From Oligoflexia bacterium (GTDB lineage Bacteria > Bdellovibrionota > UBA1018), in the NCBI GenBank assembly GCA_903895855.1, contig CAITVN010000216.1, positions 1 to 37,916 of the forward strand: a stretch of DNA of 37,916 nt. The letters run 5' to 3'. The translations under genes were made by a program, and so were the position numbers. How positions within the stretch are numbered: position 1 is the stretch's first letter; each line of letters begins with the position of its first letter. Below are positions 1 through 8,763 of this stretch, piece by piece. Below the pieces are notes generated by a model that made no database searches, was not told where the DNA came from, and worked only from the letters and a program-made list of their open reading frames with translations.

Positions 1-24
1 ATTCTTCAAAGATTGGAACCCACG

Positions 25-750
25 ATGAGAAGTGAAAAGCCCCCACGAAAAAAATTCCGCCAAGAAACTGTGATTCACAGCTTCATCGTCAGGCCTCTTG
101 CCCTAGAAATCGTGAGAGCCGTCTGGAACACTGGGATCACTCCCAATCAAATGACGGTTTTTCGGATGGGGCTCAACATCCTGAGCATCATTTTTTTCGC
201 CACCGGAGACGCCACTTTGTTCTTCTGGGGCGCCGCCCTCTTTATCTCACATGAGATAATTGACCATGCTGATGGGATGCTCGCCCGCCTCAAAGGGATG
301 TCATCGATGTGGGGCGCCTATGCTGAAATCGTTGGAGACGTTGTGCTTTCGGACGCCATGGGCCTAATGGGGTTCGCGATTATCTATGGAAGTTACCAGC
401 GGTTTCAAAACCCTTGGTTTGTGATACTCTACATTTTGAGTATCATTTTCTGCAAAATAAACATTGAACTCTTTACGATACTTAACCCAAAGTTTGACCA
501 CCCGATAATCATCAATCACGACTCCGAACAAATGATTGAGATCCGCCTACCTTGGAAATTCTTGATCTCAAACCTCATCAAGACCATCATCATTTGGAGA
601 AACTACATTCTTCTTTCGGGCGGCGTTATTACTTATATAATGGATTCTCCCGACCCCCTGATGATCGCCATTTCTGGGTACGCGCTCATGGAGTTTGTGC
701 GAGCCTTTCGCGTGGCAATTGCCGGCTACCGAACAGTCGTCTCGAAGTGA
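25..750 (+). CDS. CDP-alcohol phosphatidyltransferase family membrane protein
   Basis: Integral membrane enzyme of the family that transfers a phospho-group from a CDP-activated donor to an alcohol, as in phospholipid or phosphodiester headgroup synthesis. The signature is visible at about residues 83-108 (DHADG, then AR, then G, then AYAE, then D). The family form is DxxDGxxAR-x8-G-xxxD-xxxD, so the third acidic position is Glu instead of Asp. The other acidic positions are intact. Several hydrophobic segments span the rest, and 241 residues is normal for the family. I chose the ATG at 25, which has a GGAA six bases upstream. A TTG at 13 is in frame, and the frame is open to the window edge, so the gene may start upstream. 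The last 25 bases overlap the convergent flippase gene. Family assignment is firm; the substrate is unknown. Confidence 0.85.
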   Translation: MRSEKPPRKKFRQETVIHSFIVRPLALEIVRAVWNTGITPNQMTVFRMGLNILSIIFFATGDATLFFWGAALFISHEIIDHADGMLARLKGMSSMWGAYAEIVGDVVLSDAMGLMGFAIIYGSYQRFQNPWFVILYILSIIFCKINIELFTILNPKFDHPIIINHDSEQMIEIRLPWKFLISNLIKTIIIWRNYILLSGGVITYIMDSPDPLMIAISGYALMEFVRAFRVAIAGYRTVVSK

Positions 751-2021
751 TTGGCCACGAGAGCATTAAGCGCCTTTTGCGAAAAAACCTTCGACAGAAC
801 ACACATCGAAACGGTACTAAGGAGTATCGCCAGCGGGATTTGAAAGTCCTGGTCAAAGCCAATGGCGTGAAAACCGAGAATCGAAACCCCCAAAATAAGA
901 GCCCCAAACAGCCTAACGTACAAAGAATAAAAGAAACTCGCCGTACTCTTGATAACCGCAAATAAGAAAGCTGTGTAAATTACAAAAGGCAAACCCAACA
1001 TCAAGACAATTGTGGCTTTATAGCTCTGCTCGTAAATCGGCGGAAAAATTCTGGCAATAAAAGGCTTCACAAGAAGTGCGCATGCAATGGCGATCGCGAT
1101 CAGCATCAAAATCAGTAGTTTCTGGGCCTTTTTCTCATAACTGATAATCAGTGAGAAACTTTTCTCGCGAACAAGTCTAGAAAACTCCGGAAAAGCAAAC
1201 CGAAAGACGGGATAGGAAAACGTAGAAATAGCGGCCGTATAAATGGGCCTCGCGACAACCTGAAAATCAGCCAATTGTTTTTGGGGATAATTCATGAACA
1301 AAACGAATGAAGTACCGTATAGCAAAGTCGAGGCCGCGACATACTCAAGTGAGGCGATACCTGAATGCTTGAGGAAAGTCACAATCTCTTGACGCCGATG
1401 AACAAGAGCGCGAAAAGAGGCCCAGGTCACATTTTGAAACAACTCAACGGACTGCTGCAACGTAATCAGTAAACTCACAAGACTTGCGGCAATAGTCGCG
1501 TAAGCCATATAGGAAATGGGACACTTCGCACGAGCCATAAAAATAATCCCAAAAAAGAGAGCCAAGTAAACCACTCGCTCGATGAGTTCCTGAAACGCGA
1601 TAAAGGTATTTTTTGTCGACGAAAGCAAAAGATAGCTCAAATACATTTTCGTTGTGAGAATTAAATACCACCCCATAAAAAGAGATAAAGATACGTCAAG
1701 ATTCAAGAGAAGCTGACTCAGCCCAGTTTGCGTCACTGCGCGTAGGACGAAAGGGACCGTGACCAGCAAAAAAATCGCAAAACCCAGCGAATAAAGCGGA
1801 ACAAGTTCTTCGGCTTGATCTGTTTTGGAAGAATGTCGTACCAAAGCGTCTTTTAATCCCGCTTGCACGAATCCTGCCGTCATCAAAATGTCCGCCAAGG
1901 TCGCAAACGAGGTCAATTCTTGGGGTGTATAATAATAAGAGAGATAGATTTTTACAAAAAAGTTCAAAACCAAGAGAATTATCGACGAAAACGAGTTAAG
2001 AAAAATCTTTTTCCTAAGCAC
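726..2021 (-). CDS. Wzx-like polysaccharide flippase (MOP superfamily)
   Basis: Polytopic inner-membrane protein of about 430 residues with 12 or so hydrophobic segments, typical in size and layout of Wzx/RfbX-type exporters that flip undecaprenyl-linked glycan units to the periplasm. No short diagnostic motif exists, so the call rests on topology, length, the N-terminal segment (SFSSIILLVLNFFVKIYL) and the polysaccharide context. The start is probably the GTG at 2021: it overlaps the stop of the upstream CDP-alcohol transferase gene by eight bases and has GAGG five bases upstream. A TTG at 2048 would add nine residues. The two genes are therefore translationally coupled on the minus strand. 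The 3' end overlaps the convergent first gene by 25 bases. A different MOP-family transporter role is possible. Confidence 0.75.
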   Translation of the reverse strand: MLRKKIFLNSFSSIILLVLNFFVKIYLSYYYTPQELTSFATLADILMTAGFVQAGLKDALVRHSSKTDQAEELVPLYSLGFAIFLLVTVPFVLRAVTQTGLSQLLLNLDVSLSLFMGWYLILTTKMYLSYLLLSSTKNTFIAFQELIERVVYLALFFGIIFMARAKCPISYMAYATIAASLVSLLITLQQSVELFQNVTWASFRALVHRRQEIVTFLKHSGIASLEYVAASTLLYGTSFVLFMNYPQKQLADFQVVARPIYTAAISTFSYPVFRFAFPEFSRLVREKSFSLIISYEKKAQKLLILMLIAIAIACALLVKPFIARIFPPIYEQSYKATIVLMLGLPFVIYTAFLFAVIKSTASFFYSLYVRLFGALILGVSILGFHAIGFDQDFQIPLAILLSTVSMCVLSKVFSQKALNALVANHFETTVR

Positions 2022-2697
2022 GCAGGCCTCGCCAGAACAAAAAAGCAATCGTCAAAATCGTATGAAAGGTCACTCGAATAAACTCATATCCAACCCAATA
2101 TTTAAGATGATCAACCTGCCCTGTCATAAGGATAAGTCCCAAAACAATATTGGAATCGATTACGTTGAATCCGAGAGAAACGGTTTTCAGTAAAAATTTC
2201 AAAACGCCATATTGATCTGCTGCACGGCTCGGCGGCTGCTCCTGATTCGCGGCAGCCTGTGCACCAGTAATCGCAGGAAAATATTTTGCTTCGAGAAATC
2301 GAGAATAAAGGTCCAAAATATAGATCGCAAAATAGATTAGAGTCCAACTCGGAAAAAGTACAAGTCCTACGCCCACCCGAGTGGCTACCCAAAGTGCAAT
2401 ATCAGAAAGCGCATCCAATACAGCACCTATTGACGACTGCTTTTTCGAAAGTCTGGCAAGTTTTCCATCAATAAAGTCAATCAATACAGCTAGCAAAACG
2501 AAGAAGCCCGAAATCTTGTAATAGCCCATGAAAAAAGAGAGGAGAAAAAGCAACGGAGGCCCGAGGATATTTGAGATACTCACGGCATTTGGATGAATCC
2601 CAAAACGAAAACAAATGCGAACCAAAGGCAAGGACAAGGGCTGAACCAAAACCCCGAAAAAGCCGATTTTTCTGTAGGAATACAGATCGATCTTCAT
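2014..2697 (-). CDS. CDP-alcohol phosphatidyltransferase family membrane protein
   Basis: Second member of the family in this window, 227 residues, with a textbook signature at about residues 74-99: DFIDG, KLAR, G, AVLD, ALSD. All four acidic positions are Asp, unlike the paralogue at 25-750. The two proteins align along their N-terminal halves (R/Q-PL-x-L-x-x-V-R, then I-x-PN). Membrane segments flank the active site, which faces the cytosol in this family. The ATG at 2697 is preceded by GGGGAGG eleven bases upstream. The gene precedes and is coupled to the flippase gene, so its product probably feeds the same glycan or lipid, for instance by adding an alcohol through a phosphodiester. The alcohol acceptor cannot be read from the sequence, and no CTP-dependent cytidylyltransferase partner lies in the window. 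Confidence 0.9.
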   Translation of the reverse strand: MKIDLYSYRKIGFFGVLVQPLSLPLVRICFRFGIHPNAVSISNILGPPLLFLLSFFMGYYKISGFFVLLAVLIDFIDGKLARLSKKQSSIGAVLDALSDIALWVATRVGVGLVLFPSWTLIYFAIYILDLYSRFLEAKYFPAITGAQAAANQEQPPSRAADQYGVLKFLLKTVSLGFNVIDSNIVLGLILMTGQVDHLKYWVGYEFIRVTFHTILTIAFLFWRGLRA

Positions 2698-2841
2698 TTA
2701 TAAAAATGCCTCCCCTAAAATTCCTGATCATGATGCTCGAATATCATTGTTCGCTATCATATTTGGTCCAATAAAGCCAAGGTTGAGAAGTTGACCCAGC
2801 AGGACAGAGAGATTATGGTCACGCGAAAGCCCGGAGATAAC

Positions 2842-3492
2842 ATGATCATCACACTCAAGAAAATTGCCAGACTCCTCAGAAACGTTATTCTACTACTCCT
2901 GGGAATTAACCCCTCGCCAAGATATTGGGAAAAGCGTGGGAGCGAGGCCTTTGCTCGCACCATCGACGCAGACGGCTTCGGTAATCTGCCGCTAGATTTT
3001 TCTGAGCGCCTTCTAAATCGGGTGAAAGAGAACATAGAGAACGCACCAAGACACCGCCGGATTCTGGATTTTGGCTGCGGTACTGGTCGTTATCTGGCTT
3101 TTTTGGAGAACACTTTAGACCAGACCACCGAGCTATACGGAATCGATATGTCGCTTTCGACAATTGAAAACTATGCCCGTAAAACTGTGAGCCGGGCCCA
3201 TGTCTTTAGTGGTATATTCTGGACCAATAAAGAACTTTTTGAGCATTTTGACGTCATCTACAGCTACAGTGTGATTCAATACATCTATCCCCGGAACCTC
3301 AGGCGCTTAGCACTCCGTTGCGCGGAGAGTCTCAGTACGGGTGGACAAGTGCATCTCTATTTTCCTGTAGGAAGGAATTTTCTCGAATTCATTGAATATA
3401 TTCGATACCTCAAATACCTGCCCGAGAAAGTCGAATCGATCTTTGCGGAAAAAGGATTTCGAGTTATCAGTAGCGGAGATCATTTTCAATGA
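2842..3492 (+). CDS. class I SAM-dependent methyltransferase, probable 3' frameshift
   Basis: Small Rossmann-fold methyltransferase. Motif I is DFGCGTGRYL at about residues 76-85, followed by the acidic end of strand 2 (GIDMS) and a motif-IV-like segment (FDVIYSYSVIQYI). The start chosen is the ATG at 2842, with GGAG five bases upstream; in-frame ATG 2815 and TTG 2791 would add up to 17 residues. The protein ends abruptly as GDHFQ, 216 residues long. A one-base shift near 3476-3482 opens another frame to 3535 that reads IIFNDKTLATHEMILEKV, which looks like the natural C-terminal strand of such enzymes. The true gene therefore probably ran to 3535. The substrate is unknown; a sugar or small glycan precursor is likely from context. 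Confidence 0.8.
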   Translation: MIITLKKIARLLRNVILLLLGINPSPRYWEKRGSEAFARTIDADGFGNLPLDFSERLLNRVKENIENAPRHRRILDFGCGTGRYLAFLENTLDQTTELYGIDMSLSTIENYARKTVSRAHVFSGIFWTNKELFEHFDVIYSYSVIQYIYPRNLRRLALRCAESLSTGGQVHLYFPVGRNFLEFIEYIRYLKYLPEKVESIFAEKGFRVISSGDHFQ

Positions 3493-3747
3493 CAAAACCC
3501 TAGCAACCCATGAAATGATCCTTGAGAAAGTGTAGTCAGACCCAAACAACTTAAATGCTGCGAGCACCGTCGTTATTTTTTCAACTCAAACCAAGCCCTT
3601 AAATGGATTCACTTTCAATTCATTGAGGTTTTCAGAAGGCATTTTATGTCGAGGTGGATGGGAATTTCAAGGCGCTTCTTCTCGAACTTCCACTTGCCTT
3701 CGTCCTGCAGACCAAAGTAGCTTGCCCAAGTGAAACGACCAACCGAA
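3493..3747. other. intergenic stretch, no gene recognised
   Basis: The first about 40 bases encode the out-of-frame continuation of the preceding methyltransferase (stop at 3533-3535). Beyond that I see no convincing coding sequence, strong hairpin terminator or consensus promoter. The region presumably carries the promoter of the large membrane protein downstream, whose ribosome-binding site is not obvious. Confidence 0.5.
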
Positions 3748-5820
3748 ATGAAACCACTAAGAGACTTGTCTCTCATTTTTTTGTCCTTTTGTATCGCCCT
3801 TGCTTCGGGCCTTTATCTCGCCGGAAACTCAGCTCAACTTCGTGCCTTATCCGCATATACACAAGACGAGCCCCATCCCGTTGGCCCCACCTGGGAAGCA
3901 GCTGCCCGCAAAGACCTTTGGAACCGCTGTTCCAGACACTACGCCGGACCCGTGAGCCAATGCAGCGCCTACAATGTGTGGATTGATTCAACTTTCATAA
4001 GACTGGCCGGGGCCCTAAGGCACACGCAGCCCGCCATTTCGGATCCCGAATTTGTTGAACCCAATCTTCAGCGAGATTTGGTTTTAAAAAGAGGCGTTTT
4101 TGTCTCACTCTTAATCGGCCTTTCGTTTTTTCTGCTCACTCGGTTTTTTGGAAACCCGTTTTGGGCGGCCCTCCCTCTTCTGCTTTGGCTCTCTACCCCC
4201 GAGATTCAAAGTCGCGGATTCGAAATCAACGTCAACGGAGAGTTTGGCGCCGCTATCTTCTTTTTATTTTGCATGAGCTTGAGTCGAAGCCGGTTTCGGG
4301 CTTCTTTTTTGGGGTCTTGTTTTGCGGGCCTCATCGCAGCCATCAAGCTCCCGCTTGTGGCCATGGCCCTACCTGGTCTGTCATGGGGTGTACCGCTCGT
4401 AGGATTTCTGGCCTCACTCGCCTTCTCCTATGGCGGAGTGCTCGGATCTTTCCACGACGTTTTGGGGCTTCGGATTGGACTGCTTGCCAGTGGTTCAGAT
4501 GGAATTAATTCCTGGGACGCCCTTCGTTCGGGCTGGAGCGCTACGACAGCGAACCTCCCCAGCTTCTTGACTCTATTTATTGGCAGTGGCCTAATACTAC
4601 TTTTGAAAAACGCGTCGAACAAAGATCGCCTAAGGCTTCTGGCTTGGACCACGCTGAGCGTACTTGCTCTAAAAAATCCAAACTCTCAGCCCCGATATTT
4701 TGTGGGATTTACCGGGATATTTTGCCTATTGGCGATTGTAGGCCTCTGGGAAACCCGAAAACTTATATTCCAAAAAGTCCCGACTCGGTTTTGCGTTTGG
4801 GTTGAGCGCGGGAGCCTCATTATTGCATCCATGATCACGCTTGGGATTGCGCTTCCCCACGCGAACCTGCGCCCTTTTTGGACCTCTCCTACCTATGTCT
4901 TTTCTGAGAATGAACGCATTATTCAATCACAGCTCTCGCGTTTAAGTACGAAAGTGCCGCTGTATATCGACAAGCGAATCCGGCTCAACACCGAAGCCGG
5001 ACCCTTTGCCGATGCCAACATAATCACAATCGACCCCCTCACCGATTGGAACCTCATTCCCAATGGTGCGAGTGTATCCACGCTTTGTTATGCATTGGGA
5101 GACTCTTCTGGTCCCACCGGATTTGGAGTGGGCAAAAACGACGATCTTGCTGAAGCCATTTTCAAGCAGTGTACCGCAAAGCAACTTTTGGCCCCAGGCT
5201 CTCTTATATCTGCACAAAACGGCCGACTAGTTCCGGCAATTCAGGATTTCAAATTAGTTCTATTTCAAAAATCGTCCACCAGCGTGGCGCAACCCCTTTT
5301 AATCCAATTTAAGAGTCCAGGAGAAAAGCTCCTTCTTCACACCGCCTTCTTCAAAATTAACGGCAAAACCATGCAAAATTGGGGCACTCAGATCAGAAAC
5401 TATGAACTTGAGCGGGAACCTAAGAACCATGACTTTTCGATAGAGAAGAATTTAATTTTAGCGCCGGGAACCTATGAAATCGAAGTTTCAGTGCAGTCAA
5501 CCTTTGTTGGACCTGCAAAATTGATTCTTGAGGGCTTAGGCGAGACAACGCCTCCATGTGAAGTGGGAACCGCAGAAGCTCAAGCCTTAGGACTCTTTGC
5601 AGAATTTGGGGCACCTCCTGCCTTACGCAAGTTTCTGAGATCAATGCCGTTTTTTGGCCCAAAACTGGTGAGTTGGGGGCGACGGCCCGTGCCTGTTGCT
5701 TGTCACTTCCAAATTAAGCTATCTCAGGGCGGAGAGCATGGGCTACGACTCCGAATTGATTCAGCTCAGGATATTAAGGGATACCTGCGGTTTAATGATG
5801 TTGCGATTTCGGGGCGTTAA
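3748..5820 (+). CDS. large GT-C-like integral membrane protein with soluble C-terminal domain
   Basis: About 690 residues. An N-terminal signal-anchor helix is followed by a loop with an acidic pair (QDEPHP, about residue 40 with this start). About nine to eleven hydrophobic segments then run to roughly residue 370, and a long hydrophilic, probably periplasmic domain fills the C-terminal 300 residues. An acidic motif in the first periplasmic loop plus this topology matches GT-C glycosyltransferases, which use polyprenyl-phosphate sugars at the periplasmic face (PMT, ArnT or oligosaccharyltransferase types). Two Cys in the first loop (RCSRHY...SQC) could form a disulfide. I chose the ATG at 3748; a GTG at 3730 adds six residues and neither has a strong ribosome-binding site. 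I do not recognise a specific family, so the enzymatic role is inference. Confidence 0.6.
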   Translation: MKPLRDLSLIFLSFCIALASGLYLAGNSAQLRALSAYTQDEPHPVGPTWEAAARKDLWNRCSRHYAGPVSQCSAYNVWIDSTFIRLAGALRHTQPAISDPEFVEPNLQRDLVLKRGVFVSLLIGLSFFLLTRFFGNPFWAALPLLLWLSTPEIQSRGFEINVNGEFGAAIFFLFCMSLSRSRFRASFLGSCFAGLIAAIKLPLVAMALPGLSWGVPLVGFLASLAFSYGGVLGSFHDVLGLRIGLLASGSDGINSWDALRSGWSATTANLPSFLTLFIGSGLILLLKNASNKDRLRLLAWTTLSVLALKNPNSQPRYFVGFTGIFCLLAIVGLWETRKLIFQKVPTRFCVWVERGSLIIASMITLGIALPHANLRPFWTSPTYVFSENERIIQSQLSRLSTKVPLYIDKRIRLNTEAGPFADANIITIDPLTDWNLIPNGASVSTLCYALGDSSGPTGFGVGKNDDLAEAIFKQCTAKQLLAPGSLISAQNGRLVPAIQDFKLVLFQKSSTSVAQPLLIQFKSPGEKLLLHTAFFKINGKTMQNWGTQIRNYELEREPKNHDFSIEKNLILAPGTYEIEVSVQSTFVGPAKLILEGLGETTPPCEVGTAEAQALGLFAEFGAPPALRKFLRSMPFFGPKLVSWGRRPVPVACHFQIKLSQGGEHGLRLRIDSAQDIKGYLRFNDVAISGR

Positions 5821-5897
5821 AACGCAAGAAGTAGGGGGTTCTCTTTGGTTTTGTCATTCGAGAATATTTTTGAGCTAATTGATAAGAACTTGTGTGC

Positions 5898-6857
5898 CTA
5901 AAGAGCCCGATTCTCAACCGCCCATCGGTATGCTTCACTCAACCCCTCTTTCAGTGATTTCTTTGGAGCCCAATCAAGTGCCCGAATTTTGGAAATATCC
6001 ATCACTTTTTTTGGTGTACCGTCGGGTTTTGACGAGTCAAAAATGACCTCTCCTTCATATTGGGTTGCGGCTTTCATGAACTCGGCAAGCTCTCGTATGG
6101 TGATGTCGACCCCTGAGCCAACATTGATGATCAATGGGTCTTCGTAAATTTGCATCAATAAGACCAATGCCTCGGCGAGGTCATCCACATGCAAGAACTC
6201 TCTCATGGGTTTACCAGTGCCCCAAACAACGACCTGTTTGTCATCGCGAAGCTTAGCTTCATGAAACCGTCGCATCATGCCAGGAATCACATGTGAATTG
6301 TCAGGGTGAAAATTATCGTTCGGGCCGTAAAGGTTCGTTGGCATCGCTGAGATGAAACGTTTACCATACTGCCTATGGTACATTTCGCACATCTTTAACC
6401 CCGCAATCTTCGCAATCGCATAGGCCTCATTGGTTGGCTCGAGTGGGCCGGTCAGTAGTGATTCTTCTTTGATTGGCTGGGGGGCTAGCTTCGGATAAAT
6501 GCACGAACTGCCTAAAAAGAGTAATTTTTCAACATTCGACGCATACGAGGCGTGAATAACATTCGCAGCAACCATCAAGTTATCGTAGATGAATTCGGCA
6601 GGGTAAGTATTGTTTGCGTGAATACCCCCCACTTTTGCAGCGGCAAAAAAGACAAACTCAACGGCCTCTTTCTTGAATAGCTCTTGAACCGCTGATTGGT
6701 TTCTCAAGTCTAGTTCTTGCCGCGTCTTCAAAATGAGGTTTTCATACCCATCTTGTTTGAGTCTTCTGATAATTGCCGAACCAACAAGGCCACGGTGGCC
6801 TGCAACAAAAATGCGACTATTTTTTTGCATCTGAGGCAATGATTTTTGAGCGGTCAC
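5898..6857 (-). CDS. fcl: GDP-L-fucose synthase-like epimerase/reductase
   Basis: Extended SDR enzyme that, in the canonical pathway, converts GDP-4-keto-6-deoxy-mannose to GDP-L-fucose with NADPH (3,5-epimerisation, then 4-reduction). Residues 15-27 read [13 protein letters not shown], the GMER/Fcl nucleotide-binding hallmark. Other marks are the KVGGIHAN segment, Ser117/118 in LGSSCIYP, the Tyr146/Lys150 pair in NEAYAIAK, and [11 protein letters not shown]. Length (319) fits. The GTG at 6857 has AAGGAG nine bases upstream; an ATG at 6830 would also give a normal N-terminus but has no ribosome-binding site. The Gmd dehydratase that usually sits next to this gene is absent from the window. 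Given HddA- and GmhA-like genes here, a GDP-6-deoxy-heptose C3/C5-epimerase or reductase is a real alternative. The gene stands alone on its strand. Confidence 0.9.
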   Translation of the reverse strand: MTAQKSLPQMQKNSRIFVAGHRGLVGSAIIRRLKQDGYENLILKTRQELDLRNQSAVQELFKKEAVEFVFFAAAKVGGIHANNTYPAEFIYDNLMVAANVIHASYASNVEKLLFLGSSCIYPKLAPQPIKEESLLTGPLEPTNEAYAIAKIAGLKMCEMYHRQYGKRFISAMPTNLYGPNDNFHPDNSHVIPGMMRRFHEAKLRDDKQVVVWGTGKPMREFLHVDDLAEALVLLMQIYEDPLIINVGSGVDITIRELAEFMKAATQYEGEVIFDSSKPDGTPKKVMDISKIRALDWAPKKSLKEGLSEAYRWAVENRAL

Positions 6858-7169
6858 GAGTTCGGGCTCCTTCGCAGATTTTTGATAGAATTTTTCAGTT
6901 TTCAGGCCTTACGACAGACTTAACCTATTCAGCACTTTGCTGTTGTGCGTAGAGCCAAGTTACCACTTAGATTTGCATTACCATTCGAATGCCATGGCTG
7001 TCAAAACAAGAGAAATGAAGTTGGTAATCGGTCAGTTTTCAGGGGCGGGGCGGTTCTAGTTAGGATTTGAGCGCGGCTTTTCTAGTTCTGAGAGTTTTTT
7101 TAACCAGTACTTCCAATTTTTTGAATTTTCTATGGTAGGTTGCCAAAACGAAACGAGAAGACTAAAAAT
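6858..7169. other. divergent intergenic region, no gene recognised
   Basis: This 312-base region separates the divergent Fcl-like and methyltransferase genes and should hold both promoters. On the minus side it contains the AAGGAG ribosome-binding site of the Fcl-like gene. An 8-bp palindrome GCCATGGC lies near 6991. I found no consensus -35/-10 pair, no open frame with coding character and no RNA-like hairpin that I would defend. Confidence 0.4.
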
Positions 7170-7922
7170 ATGGCAAAAAATGACGCTCCTCCATTGCATA
7201 CGGGCCCTCTGGGTAGAGATTATTTTATGAGAGGTCACCCTCTCACGGCTTTACAGATAAGAATGAGCATAAAAGCCCGTCGCAAAATGTTTTCTATTTG
7301 GAAAACGATAGTAGGGAATGCGCATGGCGCGCGAATCATCGATTTTGGGTGTACCCCAGACACTGAGCGAGCAGACTCAAATTGCATGCTCTCGTGGTTT
7401 AACAATGAGCAAGCAGTGGTCACGCTGTACTCGCCCGAGGAGATTTCACACTTAACAACCCACTTTCCATTCGCGACGGTGCTGCCAATTTCTGCGCCCG
7501 AATCCAACTGCATTCCTGCCATCGACCGTAGTTTTGACTGGGTTTCGTCTTCTGCAGTCTTTGAACATGTCGGAGGCCACCTTGGTCAGCTAGAGCACCT
7601 TCGAGAATGCGCCCGTGTCGCGAATGGAATATTTCTAACCACACCTAACCGATGGCATTGGCTCGAGTTCCACACGAAGGTACCCTTTATTCATTGGCTT
7701 CCGCGCGGGATACATCGAAAAATTCTGCGTGCTTTAGGGCAAGACCTTTGGGCAGAAAAAAGTCATTTACATCTGACATCAAGAAAAGACTTGAGCCAGA
7801 TAGCAGATGAAGTCCTAAAATCGCATTTCACTTATTCGATCCACTCAGTTTGGTCACTGGGTATGCCTAGCAACTTGGTCTTGATCGCTCGCAGACTTGA
7901 ACAAGCTCCCAAGCCGTCATAA
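7170..7922 (+). CDS. class I SAM-dependent methyltransferase with atypical motif I
   Basis: 250-residue methyltransferase. The motif I region reads IIDFGCTPDTERADSN at about residues 56-71 instead of the usual GxGxG loop. The G-x-TPD...SN form recurs in methyltransferase-11-like proteins of polysaccharide loci (from memory). The post-strand-4 segment FDWVSSSAVFEHVG supplies the expected acidic/His motif. The C-terminal half is partly hydrophobic with WH/LP motifs, suggesting an acceptor-binding cap. The ATG at 7170 is preferred over a TTG at 7140. The gene is flanked by genes on the opposite strand on both sides, and its last 56 bases overlap the 3' end of the deacetylase gene. Substrate unknown. 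Confidence 0.8.
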   Translation: MAKNDAPPLHTGPLGRDYFMRGHPLTALQIRMSIKARRKMFSIWKTIVGNAHGARIIDFGCTPDTERADSNCMLSWFNNEQAVVTLYSPEEISHLTTHFPFATVLPISAPESNCIPAIDRSFDWVSSSAVFEHVGGHLGQLEHLRECARVANGIFLTTPNRWHWLEFHTKVPFIHWLPRGIHRKILRALGQDLWAEKSHLHLTSRKDLSQIADEVLKSHFTYSIHSVWSLGMPSNLVLIARRLEQAPKPS

Positions 7923-8727
7923 AATCAAATTTCTGAAGCAAGTATTCTAAGCGCCCGCGCATTTTTTCTATTCCCGTATAGGTAATCCACTCATTCAATT
8001 TCCCCGAGGGTACTCGTGGAACCCCAGGATCAAACTCCCAGGGATGAAAGTACAAAATGACGGGCCGCAACTTTAAAGTACGGCGTATCAGGAAAACCTG
8101 CAATTTAAGTGGTAACACCCTCGAATAAAAGCCCCCAACAAATGGTATTCGTATCCTTCCAAAATTCAAGACAGGCATGGGAAGTTCTAAAAGTCGGCCT
8201 CCTGGCGCGTCTTGCGCTACATCATTAGAACTCAATCGATAAGGTGAAAGCTCCGCCCGAGGCACACCATAAACATGGTTTCGATACGGAAAAATCGACG
8301 AATCGTAAAGAAACCCCTCAGACTCAAGCACATCTGCGGCCCAAGCAGTCTTTTGCTCTAAACTGAAAGTTGAGGCTCTAAACCCCCGTAAAACAACCCC
8401 TGGTAGCATCGTTGTAAACCTATCTTTGAACAGCCTCAACTCGGCTCGAAAACTCTCGGATGTTTGATGCCACAGCGGCTTATGAGTAAACCCATGGCAC
8501 GCCAACTCATGGCCAGACGAAGCAATACGCCCAAAAAGATCAGGATAAAGCTCTAACGTCTCACCCAATACAAAAAACGTTGCCTTCACTTTTCTCTCAT
8601 CGAGAAGGTCTAATAGCCAAAGCAGAACTTCTCGCGCCCGGGGTTTCTGTTCGCCCCTCTCGCTGGCTCCCAATAAAACGGGATGAAACCACTCTTCAAT
8701 ATCAAACGTAAGAACGGGGTTGTACAT
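7867..8727 (-). CDS. polysaccharide deacetylase (NodB-homology, CE4)
   Basis: Metal-dependent deacetylase that would remove N- or O-acetyl groups from a glycan or its lipid-linked precursor. Asp9 lies in LTFDIEEWFH. The metal ligands His78 and His82 are in CHGFTH, RGFRAS at 114-119 is motif 3, YDSSIFP is motif 4, and His228 in LYFHPWEFDP is motif 5. The TFDIEEWFH start and FHPWE end match the subfamily found in exopolysaccharide/PEP-CTERM-type loci (XrtA-linked deacetylases). There is no signal peptide, so it is probably cytoplasmic. The 286 residues are full length. The start ATG lacks a Shine-Dalgarno sequence, and a candidate promoter places the transcript start about two bases before it. 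It is divergent from the next gene with only 29 bases between start codons. Confidence 0.9.
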   Translation of the reverse strand: MYNPVLTFDIEEWFHPVLLGASERGEQKPRAREVLLWLLDLLDERKVKATFFVLGETLELYPDLFGRIASSGHELACHGFTHKPLWHQTSESFRAELRLFKDRFTTMLPGVVLRGFRASTFSLEQKTAWAADVLESEGFLYDSSIFPYRNHVYGVPRAELSPYRLSSNDVAQDAPGGRLLELPMPVLNFGRIRIPFVGGFYSRVLPLKLQVFLIRRTLKLRPVILYFHPWEFDPGVPRVPSGKLNEWITYTGIEKMRGRLEYLLQKFDFMTAWELVQVCERSRPSC

Positions 8728-8735
8728 TTTGCCAG

Positions 8736-8763
8736 ATCATTGCAAAACTGTTTGCGATGTCAA
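8736..8763 (-). promoter_or_regulatory. candidate promoter of the deacetylase gene, near-leaderless
   Basis: On the minus strand a perfect TTGACA (8758-8763, inside the first codons of the divergent gene) is followed after 16 bases by AATGAT (8736-8741, four of six matches to TATAAT). The predicted start of transcription is near 8729, two bases from the deacetylase ATG. The spacer includes the inverted repeat GCAAA-ACTG-TTTGC (8742-8755), a possible operator. Confidence 0.35.

Noticed and set aside
3654..3986. 110-codon plus-strand open frame
   Set aside because: It overlaps the start of the large membrane-protein gene in another frame and has Arg/Pro/Ser-rich, non-native composition.
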